Below are positions 36,493 through 44,640 of a DNA stretch of 64,000 nt, in pieces. Location of the stretch: positions 181,587 to 245,586 of the forward strand of contig NZ_KK211279.1 in NCBI RefSeq assembly GCF_000621445.1, given 5' to 3'. A program made the position numbers and the translations under genes. A model generated the notes under the pieces. It saw only the letters and a list, made by a program, of their open reading frames with translations. It made no database searches and was not told the origin of the DNA. This stretch comes from Alkalihalobacillus bogoriensis ATCC BAA-922. Lineage in GTDB: Bacteria > Bacillota > Bacilli > Bacillales > Bacillaceae_F. Within the stretch, counting starts at the first letter, position 1, and each line of letters starts with the position of its first letter.

Positions 36493-37593
36493 TTAACTTC
36501 CTCTCCGCTCAATTAAATTAATCCCAACGCCCATCGCAATTACGCCAATTAACAGCATAATCAAAAGCTGCATCATAACATCTTGTAAACTCGCTTGATA
36601 GAAAACAACAGACATAAGGGCTTCCATTGCATGAGCCATCGGAAATAAATCTGCGATAAACACTAACACCGGATTTGTAATTGTACCTGGCATCATATAC
36701 GCTCCACTGATGAGCGGGATAACGGGAATGAACGACGGGTAAATCGAATAAAATTGCTCTGGAGTCCGCACAATCCCGGTAATTAACATCGCTAAACTAA
36801 TCATGCTGAAAATGAAGCATGCTACGATAAGGATAACTAACGGAAAATTATCGCCAACCTCATAATTTAATACATATTTAAATATGAGCAATACGACAAC
36901 AAGCTGCGCTAACGTTATAAAAAAACTGTAACTTATATACCCACTATACATTTTTGTTTTACTTAGTGGTGATAAAATCATACGGTTCCATACACCAGAC
37001 ACTTTGTCATTTGTGACATTGTTTACTTTAAACCCTAAAATAAACATAGAGATTAACAACGAGAACGCAAACATCAATTGAACACTAATATTATACTTAG
37101 GGATTTCTTCTGTATGCAGTCCCTGTACTTCTACCTGGAACGGGCCTTCTGTAAAATAAGCTTCAATCTCGGAGCGAACTTGTTCGTCTCCTTCTGCTTC
37201 TACAATCGCACGAATTTGTGCTTCTTGATGAAAGACTTTATGAACATAATGCTGAACATAAGCAACACTTGATAATTCACTTGTTGTGACTAATTGATAA
37301 TCATGTTCGAATAGCTTTACGGCAATATCTGCTTTTCCATCTTTTACATCTTCCCGAGCTTGTTTTGCATCTACTACAACAAAATGAAACGAATCATCCA
37401 CATTTAATAACTCTTCCCATTTCGCTTCAATTTCAGCTGCATTCGGTTCCTCGCTAAAAATGGCAATCGTAGTTGGGATGTAAGCACCACCTGCAAATAA
37501 AAGCGTCGCTAAAATACTACCGGCAATAAACAATAAGAGGACAAAAGGATTGCGTTTATCTTTTGAAAACTGTGCCCATATAACTGATTTCAT
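36493..37593 (-). CDS. ABC-2 type permease (LnrN-like position)
   Basis: 366 residues: N-terminal membrane helix (VLLLFIAGSILATLLFAGGAY), extracytoplasmic domain of about 150 residues, then five to six helices ending LLIGVIAMGVGINLIERRGS. This is the ABC2_membrane_3 layout. Its start overlaps the stop of the other permease by four bases. Last gene of the HK-RR-ATPase-permease-permease operon, matching LnrN in lnrJKLMN order. Confidence 0.85.
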   Translation of the reverse strand: MKSVIWAQFSKDKRNPFVLLLFIAGSILATLLFAGGAYIPTTIAIFSEEPNAAEIEAKWEELLNVDDSFHFVVVDAKQAREDVKDGKADIAVKLFEHDYQLVTTSELSSVAYVQHYVHKVFHQEAQIRAIVEAEGDEQVRSEIEAYFTEGPFQVEVQGLHTEEIPKYNISVQLMFAFSLLISMFILGFKVNNVTNDKVSGVWNRMILSPLSKTKMYSGYISYSFFITLAQLVVVLLIFKYVLNYEVGDNFPLVILIVACFIFSMISLAMLITGIVRTPEQFYSIYPSFIPVIPLISGAYMMPGTITNPVLVFIADLFPMAHAMEALMSVVFYQASLQDVMMQLLIMLLIGVIAMGVGINLIERRGS

Positions 37594-38855
37594 TTCGCTT
37601 CCCCCCTATTTGGATAATATGCGACACTCCAAACTATACAAAGGAAGAAGAACGCTAATAAAACGATACTTTGGAATAGCAACGAAGTAACATCTTCAAA
37701 CTGAACCCATTGTGTAAACATGACTAGTATTTGACCGTTTGGTGTCCATTCTCCAATTTGTTTGAGCCAATCAGGTAATATATAAATCGGCACAAAGTTT
37801 CCACCTAACACCCCTAATATTAAAATGACGAACATGACGATTCCATTCAATATATCCGTGTTCTCGACCTTTAACGCAATAATGGTATATACTGCGGTCA
37901 TACCAGAAACAACGATCGAAAATAAAGTTACAATCGCAACTGTTCCAAACCAAAAGCTTGCTGACCGCTCAGGGAAAACCCCTAACAGAAAATGTGACAC
38001 TAAAAAAACAAACATGATTTGCAGCCATACTAAAAGAAAGGACGAGACAATTTTTCCAGTGAGAAATAAAACAGGACGACTATCCGTTAACAAAATCCTA
38101 TGAAACACTTTTTGTCTAATTTCTTCACCTGTTTTCGTTGCTACTGTTCCAGATAAAAATAAAGCAAACAACACTGCCATCGTAATCGTGAAATACTGTG
38201 CAATCGTAAAGTTGTTGCCCCCTTCTGTTTGCTCGATTCCACCAACTGGTACCCTCATGTCTAAATTCTCATTGATGCCTATTTGTTGAATGGCTACTCC
38301 AACATTCATCTGATCCATAAACCCTTCAATCATTTGATAAAGTACACTTGTTTGAAGATTTTCTTTTTCAAGCTTATAAATTAATGATATGGTTGAGGAT
38401 TCCCTTGTAAAAGCAGCATACAAGTTATCCGCTGTATAGCCTTCGGGAATGAGAAGCATCCCATCCATTTCTCCTTCTTCTACTTTTCTAACCGCTTCAT
38501 CTTCAGAAAGCATATGGACCGTTGCCCACTTTCCTACTTCGTCACTTTGGAGGTAATCTAGCAACATCGAAACAGGACGAAATTCCTTTTCTTGTGCGAT
38601 AATGGCTGCTTTTTGCTCTTCTCCTATTGCATCATTGTCTACTATTTTTTCCTTAACTTGATTCCATCCGCTCTCTTCATCATCAAGATGAACCACAGCT
38701 AATTGTAAATCCATCTCCTCTTCTTCTCCACTAAATAAACCAGAAAATGCAAAATTTAAAACGACAACCAAAATAATCGGAAGGAGAAGGACAACCAACA
38801 TTTCTTTTCGGTCACGCCAACATAGCAACAAATCTTTTTTTATAAAACTTCTCAT
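37590..38855 (-). CDS. ABC-2 type permease (LnrM-like position)
   Basis: 421 residues with the same ABC2_membrane_3 architecture: LLLCWRDRKEMLVVLLLPIILVVVLNFAF start, long extracytoplasmic domain (about 45-220), then helices including FTITMAVLFALFLSGTVATKTGEEIRQKVFHRILLT. ATG 38855 is behind AGGAGGGACG. Forms the membrane part with the product at 36493-37593; likely extrudes membrane-active compounds such as polyenes. Confidence 0.87.
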   Translation of the reverse strand: MRSFIKKDLLLCWRDRKEMLVVLLLPIILVVVLNFAFSGLFSGEEEEMDLQLAVVHLDDEESGWNQVKEKIVDNDAIGEEQKAAIIAQEKEFRPVSMLLDYLQSDEVGKWATVHMLSEDEAVRKVEEGEMDGMLLIPEGYTADNLYAAFTRESSTISLIYKLEKENLQTSVLYQMIEGFMDQMNVGVAIQQIGINENLDMRVPVGGIEQTEGGNNFTIAQYFTITMAVLFALFLSGTVATKTGEEIRQKVFHRILLTDSRPVLFLTGKIVSSFLLVWLQIMFVFLVSHFLLGVFPERSASFWFGTVAIVTLFSIVVSGMTAVYTIIALKVENTDILNGIVMFVILILGVLGGNFVPIYILPDWLKQIGEWTPNGQILVMFTQWVQFEDVTSLLFQSIVLLAFFFLCIVWSVAYYPNRGEAK

Positions 38856-38866
38856 CGTCCCTCCTC

Positions 38867-39799
38867 CTAATCTCGTAATGTTCGCCCAGTTAGGTGAAGG
38901 AATACATCTTCCAAACTTGGCGTCTCTGCTTGATATTGAATAATTTGTACTTGATGACTGTCAGCCACATGGACAAGCTCTCGAATGAAATGGCTTCCTT
39001 TTTTCACAATGATTTTCAATTGTCCTTGACTAGCTTCAATTTTACGAATCCCATCAATCGATTTCACTTGTTCTACAAACACTTCATCTAGCTTACTGAC
39101 TTCGACTTTTATCGTATCTTCTGTGGATAATATGCTCAGCAATTCCTCTTTTGTTCCAGCGGCAATGATTTCACCGTGGTCCATAATGTACAACCGGTCA
39201 CAAAGCTGTTCCACTTCCTCCATATAATGACTTGTATATAAAATCGTTGTGTTATCTTTTTCGTTTAACATGCGCACTGTTTCTAAAATATGATTTCGAG
39301 ATTGTGGGTCAATTCCAACTGTCGGTTCATCTAAAATTAAAATTTTTGGTTGATGAAGTAATGCAGCAGCAATGTTGATTCTCCGCTTCATTCCACCAGA
39401 AAATGTTTTGACCACATCTTTTTGACGGTCTTTTAAGCCGACAATGTCTAACGCTTCTTGAATATTTTTTTCTAACTCCTTGCCAGTTAAATTATAAATC
39501 GAACCAAAAAACTGCAAATTTTCATAAGCAGACAACTCCTCATACAACGCTATTTCCTGGGGGACAACTCCTAAAATTTTTCGAAGCTCACTCGGATTAT
39601 CAATCGTGTTCACACCATTCAATTTAATTTCACCCGTTGTCGGCTTTATTAATGTCGAAATCATCGATATCGTTGTTGATTTTCCTGCACCATTTGGTCC
39701 GATTAAACCGACAGACTCCCCTTGATTTAAATATAAGCTTACATCTTGCACCGCTTTTTTCCCTTTAAAAGATTTGCTCACATGTATCGTCTCAAGCAT
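38867..39799 (-). CDS. ABC transporter ATP-binding protein (LnrL-like)
   Basis: ATPase of the exporter. 310 residues: Walker A GPNGAGKST (about 37), Q-loop VPQEIALYEEL, signature FSGGMKRRINIAAAL, Walker B ILILDEPTVGID, H-loop YTSHYMEE, and the C-terminal DUF4162-like extension typical of drug-type ATPases. I chose ATG 39799 because AAAGGAGGCATATCAA lies before it; the frame opens at 39868 without an RBS. Twelve bases before the permease gene. Confidence 0.92.
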   Translation of the reverse strand: MLETIHVSKSFKGKKAVQDVSLYLNQGESVGLIGPNGAGKSTTISMISTLIKPTTGEIKLNGVNTIDNPSELRKILGVVPQEIALYEELSAYENLQFFGSIYNLTGKELEKNIQEALDIVGLKDRQKDVVKTFSGGMKRRINIAAALLHQPKILILDEPTVGIDPQSRNHILETVRMLNEKDNTTILYTSHYMEEVEQLCDRLYIMDHGEIIAAGTKEELLSILSTEDTIKVEVSKLDEVFVEQVKSIDGIRKIEASQGQLKIIVKKGSHFIRELVHVADSHQVQIIQYQAETPSLEDVFLHLTGRTLRD

Positions 39800-39851
39800 T
39801 TGATATGCCTCCTTTTGTTCATCGTAACTCTTTGTAATGCCATCATAAATC

Positions 39852-39881
39852 AAAAAAACCAAAGTCACTATTGACTCTGGT
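39852..39881 (-). terminator. terminator between response regulator and ATPase genes
   Basis: Minus strand ACCAGAGTCA, loop ATAG, TGACTTTGGTTTTTTTG: stem with one G-U pair and a 7-T run. It would limit read-through from the regulator genes into the transporter genes. Confidence 0.82.
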
Positions 39882-39921
39882 CACTCATTCGTTAGTCTTA
39901 TATTACTTTTGTCACTTTTCT

Positions 39922-40554
39922 TTACACGAGACGATGTCGAATCGCATAAATCGCGAGTTGTGTCCGATCCCTCAGTTGCAATTTCTCTAAAATGTGACTT
40001 GTTTGATTTTTTACTGTACCAACGGATAACCCTAATCGTTCAGCGACTTCTTTATTATTTAACCCTTCTCCAATACAAGTTAAAATCGCACGTTCTCTTG
40101 GTGTTAATGTTGGATCAACGGTTTCTTCTTTTTCATGATTTAATAACACAGGCATAACTTTAGCAGCGACATGGTCTTCTAAAGAAAGCCCCCCATTTAG
40201 TGCGCTTTTAATCGAGCGAATTAAAGACTCCGTATCCCCATTTTTCAGCATATACCCGCTCGCACCAAGCTTTAACGCATCGAGTACATACTCATTATCA
40301 TCAAAGGTTGTAAGCATGACAATCTTCATATGTGGAAAGCGCGAACGTAACACTTTCGCTGCTGCAAGTCCGTCCATTTCAGGCATTCGGATATCTAATA
40401 TCGCAATATCAAACTGTTGCTTCTCACATAAACTTACCGCTTCCTTCCCATTATTCGCTTCCCCTGTTACCGTAATTTCTTCATCAGTTTCAATCATCAT
40501 TTTTAAGCCTTGCCGCACCATCACTTGGTCTTCTGCTAATAAAACTTTAATCAT
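39922..40554 (-). CDS. NarL/LuxR-type response regulator (LnrK-like)
   Basis: 210 residues: receiver with AEDQ, phospho-acceptor Asp54 in AILDIRMP and conserved Lys in SGYMLKNG, then a LuxR helix-turn-helix (LTPRERAILTCIGEGLNNKEVAERL, VGTVKNQTSHILEKL). ATG 40554 directly follows the kinase stop behind GGAGGGGATGAC. Probably activates the ABC exporter genes downstream when membrane-active antibiotics are present. Confidence 0.94.
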   Translation of the reverse strand: MIKVLLAEDQVMVRQGLKMMIETDEEITVTGEANNGKEAVSLCEKQQFDIAILDIRMPEMDGLAAAKVLRSRFPHMKIVMLTTFDDNEYVLDALKLGASGYMLKNGDTESLIRSIKSALNGGLSLEDHVAAKVMPVLLNHEKEETVDPTLTPRERAILTCIGEGLNNKEVAERLGLSVGTVKNQTSHILEKLQLRDRTQLAIYAIRHRLV

Positions 40555-40555
40555 G

Positions 40556-41680
40556 TCATCCCCTCCGTTCCGTTAATCGAATGATACCTCTGACGATAAA
40601 TTCATTCCGGTCATATTCAATTTCTAATGTTCCACCGACTTGCTCGATACGCTCTCGCATCGCTTTCAACCCATATCCTTCATGAAAAAAAGGATTAGGC
40701 GGAGCTTGATTGGAAACTTCGAAACGGAACACACTGCCCCCCGGTGACTCAAACATAACCTCTGCTTCACGAGTCGAACTATGCTTCATAATATTCGTTA
40801 GCGCTTCTTGAACAGCACGATAAATCGCAAATGACTGTTCTCCTGATAATGGCGCGGCAAAAGCCCCATGTTTTACAGAGAAATGAATTTTCATAAAGCT
40901 TTCCATTTCTAACTTCCGAATTAATCGGATAACCCCTTGTAACCCACCAATATCACGTTGCTTAAATGATTTCACCGCTCGTCTCGTTTCATCCAAGCTT
41001 TCACCAGCCAAGTTTTTCAGAGTCCCGATTTTCTCTTTGTCCTTTTCTTCTGCTGACAAACGCAGGGTCTCTAGTTGCATGAGCAACGCAGTTAATTTAT
41101 GTCCGACAGAATCATGAATTTCATGACCAATTCGAACACGTTCATCTAATCTCGCTTGCTCCTCCTCTAAAACAAGCTGTCGTTTCATTTTTCGATATTC
41201 ATCAAGTAAGGCATTATGCTGTTTTTGGATTTCCATTAAACGGATATGACCCGTTTGATAATAAAAACAAGCAAGAATGACAAACAAATAAAACAAGCTA
41301 CCAAACCCATATTGTGCAGTTGTTACCATTGCTTCTGAAACTAAGAAAACAACGCTAATCATTTGAACGCCTAAGACAATCAGACTTTTAACACGGTCCA
41401 AATAATACACAGCCTCAGCAAAAAGTAAAGCATGAAGTAATAAGACAAATGGACTTAGCCATTGTTCTGTCGGATTAAAAATAATGAATAGCGATACTAA
41501 CTGTACGCAAAACAGTCCAGTTTGAATCCACTTTTTTTCAGAAAACAGCGGTAAAATGAACAAAATAAGAAAAAAGAGGCTTAGACTGGATATTTGCGCT
41601 TCATTTATAGTTGAAAACTGAAGGATGGCCAAAGACCAGACTAAGAAATGAATGGCTAGCCAGATGAAGTAGAGTTTCAT
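40556..41680 (-). CDS. sensor histidine kinase, HisKA_3 type (LnrJ-like)
   Basis: 374 residues: five or so N-terminal membrane helices with almost no extracellular domain (residues 1-145), a coiled linker, HisKA_3 with phospho-acceptor His in IGHEIHDSVGHKL, and a HATPase ending YGLKAMRERIEQVGGTLEIE. Membrane-embedded sensing fits detection of compounds inside the bilayer, as known for LnrJ/YfiJ. ATG 41680 is behind AAAGGAGAACAAT. Confidence 0.92.
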   Translation of the reverse strand: MKLYFIWLAIHFLVWSLAILQFSTINEAQISSLSLFFLILFILPLFSEKKWIQTGLFCVQLVSLFIIFNPTEQWLSPFVLLLHALLFAEAVYYLDRVKSLIVLGVQMISVVFLVSEAMVTTAQYGFGSLFYLFVILACFYYQTGHIRLMEIQKQHNALLDEYRKMKRQLVLEEEQARLDERVRIGHEIHDSVGHKLTALLMQLETLRLSAEEKDKEKIGTLKNLAGESLDETRRAVKSFKQRDIGGLQGVIRLIRKLEMESFMKIHFSVKHGAFAAPLSGEQSFAIYRAVQEALTNIMKHSSTREAEVMFESPGGSVFRFEVSNQAPPNPFFHEGYGLKAMRERIEQVGGTLEIEYDRNEFIVRGIIRLTERRG

Positions 41681-41728
41681 ATTGTTCTCCTTTGAAGCGG
41701 TTATGGAATATACTATTTTTAGTAAATT

Positions 41729-41757
41729 ATACTACTTTTTCATCCTAATAAAGTCAA
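41729..41757 (-). promoter_or_regulatory. sigma-A-type promoter of the kinase operon
   Basis: Minus strand TTGACT, 17-base spacer, TAGTAT, about 50 bases before the kinase start. Confidence 0.55.
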
Positions 41758-41839
41758 AAAAAAACTACATCTAATAAAGGAATTAACAACTTAATAAAGA
41801 AACGATCACTTACACTATCTTACAAAAGGAGGAAAGCTA

Positions 41840-42304
41840 TTGATCTCAATCATCAAATTACCACTCACTCAAGAGGAAAAATCAAAACTACGAAAAGCAA
41901 GAGTAAAGATAAGCGAATTACATATTTTTACTGTCGATCATATTAGCGAACTCTTAGACATACCACTTGAAAAAGCCAAAACTTTAAAAGGGCTAGCAGA
42001 GTTTCAAACAATTCCTTCGATTGGCTATAAGTTAGCTGAAAAACTGGTATTTCAGTTGAAGCTCTATTCTCTAACTGAAATCAAGAATAAAAATGCTGCT
42101 TTCCTTTTTGACCAATTAGAACAACAACTTGGTGTATGGACTGATAGTTGTGTCGAAGACCAAATTCGGTGTGTGATACACTATGCCAATAATCAGAACT
42201 CTAACAAGCAGTGGTTTGATTTTACAGAAGAAAGAAAGGTGTACCGTGAAAAATATGGCTTTCCTGAGACGAGACCGACAAAGGCTTGGTTTGAAGATTC
42301 ATGA
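41840..42304 (+). CDS. Cdd1-type helix-hairpin-helix protein
   Basis: 154 residues. Helix-hairpin-helix segment at about 52-75 (GLAEFQTIPSIGYKLAEKLV) and the ending NKQWFDFTEERKVYREKYGF, as in the pathogenicity-locus Cdd1 family, whose biochemical role is unknown; the HhH suggests nucleic-acid binding. It starts at TTG 41840 behind a strong AAAAGGAGGAAAGCTA. Single gene. Confidence 0.8.
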   Translation: MISIIKLPLTQEEKSKLRKARVKISELHIFTVDHISELLDIPLEKAKTLKGLAEFQTIPSIGYKLAEKLVFQLKLYSLTEIKNKNAAFLFDQLEQQLGVWTDSCVEDQIRCVIHYANNQNSNKQWFDFTEERKVYREKYGFPETRPTKAWFEDS

Positions 42305-42310
42305 GCCATC

Positions 42311-42345
42311 AAAAAAGAACGCTTAGATATTAATCCAAGCGTTCT
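42311..42345. terminator. bidirectional terminator between convergent genes
   Basis: AGAACGCTT / AAGCGTTCT, perfect 9-bp stem, 12-base loop, A6 upstream on plus giving U6 on minus. Confidence 0.82.
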
Positions 42346-42353
42346 GTCACACT

Positions 42354-43286
42354 TTAACTCTTCATCTTCGGATCTAATGCATCCCTTAGCCCATCGCCCA
42401 TTAAGTTAAAACCAAGCACAACGAGCATAATACAAACTCCTGGCACAACTAATGTCCATGGCGCTAACGTTAAAAAGTCACGAGAATCAGCAAGCATTTG
42501 CCCCCACTCTGGTCTTGGTGGTTGAGCACCTAAGCCAAGAAATCCGAGTGCTGCGGCTTCAAGAATGGCTGTACCAAACCCTAATGTCGATTGAACGATA
42601 ATCGGTGCGATGCTGTTCGGTAGAATATGATGCAATATGATTCTTCCGTTTTTCATCCCTTGTGCTTTTGCTGCCATAATATATTCTTCTTCTCGTAAAC
42701 TGATCACCTTTGAACGAACGAGCCTTCCGAATATCGGAATGTTTATAATGGCGATGGCGATTAATGCGTTTTGTAAAGATGCCCCAAGAATCGCTACAAT
42801 CGCAATCGCCAGTAAAATACTTGGGAAAGCTAGTAATATATCAAAGATTCGAGAAATGAGCATATCGACCCAACGCCCATAGTAACCGGCTATAATTCCT
42901 AATAATGTCCCGAAAACTAACGCCCCTGTTACTGCAAAGAAACCAACCATTAAGGAGACCCTCGCCCCATAGGCAATTCGAGTGAAAATATCTCGGCCAA
43001 GATGGTCTGTCCCAAGCCAATGCTCAGCTGATGGTGGTTGCAATCGATTCACGACATTTTGCTCTGCATACGTATAAGAAGTTAAGAGTGGTGCAATGAT
43101 GGCCACTAAGACAAAAAAGACAATGATGGAAAATCCTATGATAGCGAATCGATTTTTTCTTAATTGCCTAAATGCATCTTTCCAAGGGGAGACCGCTTCC
43201 ATTTCCTCAGGGGTGTTCGTTCTTTTTTTCGTTGCATCATCCTGAGCTAGATTCATTGATTGTTCACGTTTTTTTAACATTGACAT
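42354..43286 (-). CDS. peptide ABC transporter permease (DppC/OppC type)
   Basis: 310 residues. Long cytoplasmic N-terminus, the OppC N-domain (WKDAFRQLRKNRFAIIGFSIIV, LLTSYTYAEQ), HWLGTDHLGRDIFTRIAYGARVSL and the EAA region MAAKAQGMKNGRIILHHILPN. Last gene of the peptide importer. ATG 43286 is behind GGGGGGATACG. Confidence 0.93.
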   Translation of the reverse strand: MSMLKKREQSMNLAQDDATKKRTNTPEEMEAVSPWKDAFRQLRKNRFAIIGFSIIVFFVLVAIIAPLLTSYTYAEQNVVNRLQPPSAEHWLGTDHLGRDIFTRIAYGARVSLMVGFFAVTGALVFGTLLGIIAGYYGRWVDMLISRIFDILLAFPSILLAIAIVAILGASLQNALIAIAIINIPIFGRLVRSKVISLREEEYIMAAKAQGMKNGRIILHHILPNSIAPIIVQSTLGFGTAILEAAALGFLGLGAQPPRPEWGQMLADSRDFLTLAPWTLVVPGVCIMLVVLGFNLMGDGLRDALDPKMKS

Positions 43287-43298
43287 CGTATCCCCCCC

Positions 43299-44309
43299 TT
43301 AGTATTTAATCCTTGGATCAATGAATTTATATTGAATATCAACAATGAGATTAATCATGACAAAGATAAAGGCAATGACTAAAATCCCAGATTGAATGAC
43401 AGGATAGTCCCGGTAATTAATTGCTTCATATACATATCGACCAATACCTGGCCAACTGAAAATCGTCTCTGTTAAAATAGCTCCACCTAAGAGAACACCT
43501 GTCTGTAAACCGATTACTGTTAAAACAGGGATAACGGCATTTTTTAATGCATGCTTATAAATAACTAGGAATTGTCCTGCCCCCTTGGCACGAACCGTAC
43601 GGATGTAATCTGATTTCATGACCTCAAGCATACTCGAACGTGTCATCCGTGCAATAATCGCCATCGGAATCGTTCCTAGTGCGACACTTGGAAGGACTAA
43701 ATGTTTTAATGATGTCATCACACGTTCAAAATCCATATGAAGGAGAGAGTCGAGTACATAAAAATGTGTAATGGCCTCGATCGGGTCGCGACTGTTTTGT
43801 CTTCCATATGCCGGTAGCCATCCTAGTTCTTGCGCGAAAATCCATTGTTCCATTAAGGCTAACCAGAATACAGGGATAGATACACCAACTAAAGCAATGA
43901 ACATGGCTAAAAAATCAAACCACGAATTTTGTTTCCATGCGCTAATTATTCCGGCGTTCACTCCAATGATGACCGCAAATAACATCGCAAACAACGATAG
44001 TTCAAAGGTCGCTGCGATATACGGCCAAATTTCACTCGAGATTTCCGCTTTCGAACGAAGGGATGTCCCTAAATCACCTTGAAGAAGTCCAGAAAGATAA
44101 AGTCCATATTGAACGAAATATGGTTTATTTAATCCCATGCTTTCTTCTAAATCAGCAATCGCTTGTTCTGTCGCGGTTTCACCGAGTATCACTTGAGCTG
44201 GATTTCCGGGGATTAAATGAACAATGGAAAATGTAATGAGTGTCATCCCAATAAGAACTGGCACTAATAACGCGAGACGTCGCAATATATAAGTAAACAA
44301 AAACTTCAC
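43299..44309 (-). CDS. peptide ABC transporter permease (DppB/OppB type)
   Basis: 336 residues, six membrane helices: YILRRLALLVPVLIGMTLITF, VHLIPGNPAQVILGE, GDLGTSLRSK, EAA region IRTVRAKGAGQFLVIYKHALKNA, and the end YKFIDPRIKY. It starts at GTG 44309 with only a weak RBS. A 331-base spacer with Family A repeats separates it from the binding-protein gene. Confidence 0.93.
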   Translation of the reverse strand: MKFLFTYILRRLALLVPVLIGMTLITFSIVHLIPGNPAQVILGETATEQAIADLEESMGLNKPYFVQYGLYLSGLLQGDLGTSLRSKAEISSEIWPYIAATFELSLFAMLFAVIIGVNAGIISAWKQNSWFDFLAMFIALVGVSIPVFWLALMEQWIFAQELGWLPAYGRQNSRDPIEAITHFYVLDSLLHMDFERVMTSLKHLVLPSVALGTIPMAIIARMTRSSMLEVMKSDYIRTVRAKGAGQFLVIYKHALKNAVIPVLTVIGLQTGVLLGGAILTETIFSWPGIGRYVYEAINYRDYPVIQSGILVIAFIFVMINLIVDIQYKFIDPRIKY

Positions 44310-44337
44310 CCCAGTTCCAATGCTTTTTTGTGAATAA

Positions 44338-44363
44338 AAGGTAGTAGCTCGACACTACTACCT
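44338..44363. repeat. AGGTAGTAG / CTACTACCT hairpin, left copy
   Basis: Perfect 9-bp stem with a seven- or eight-base loop. A near-identical hairpin lies at 44604-44629; the two bracket Family A cluster 5. Confidence 0.8.
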
Positions 44364-44404
44364 CATGCTGTCGAGAACGTTTCGATAGCTTTATAAATTC
44401 AATT

Positions 44405-44590
44405 CTTACGGACATAGGATCCGCTATTTGATGAAAAAATCGCGTTTGTCCAAGGTTAACGGACATTCGTTCCGTTAATGTAGAAAAACGAAGTCATTTT
44501 CCCGCTATTATCATGAAGTAACGGAACAGATGTCCGTTACAATTTGAAAAAGGCGTGTTTTTTACGAATAGCGGAATACATGTCCGTTAT
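44405..44590. repeat. Family A cluster 5: four copies, 2+2 inverted
   Basis: Forward copies 44405-44429 and 44455-44479, reversed copies 44516-44540 and 44566-44590; start spacings 50, 61, 50. It is inside the peptide-importer operon between the binding-protein and permease genes, the same kind of place as cluster 1. Confidence 0.9.
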
Positions 44591-44603
44591 GATTGAAAAT
44601 AGA

Positions 44604-44629
44604 AGGTAGTAGCTTGAAAACTACTACCT
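44604..44629. repeat. AGGTAGTAG / CTACTACCT hairpin, right copy
   Basis: Same 9-bp stem as 44338-44363, 12 bases after the binding-protein stop (minus reading) with TTTT nearby on the plus side. May attenuate or protect the binding-protein mRNA. Confidence 0.8.
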
Positions 44630-44640
44630 ATTTTCCTGTA

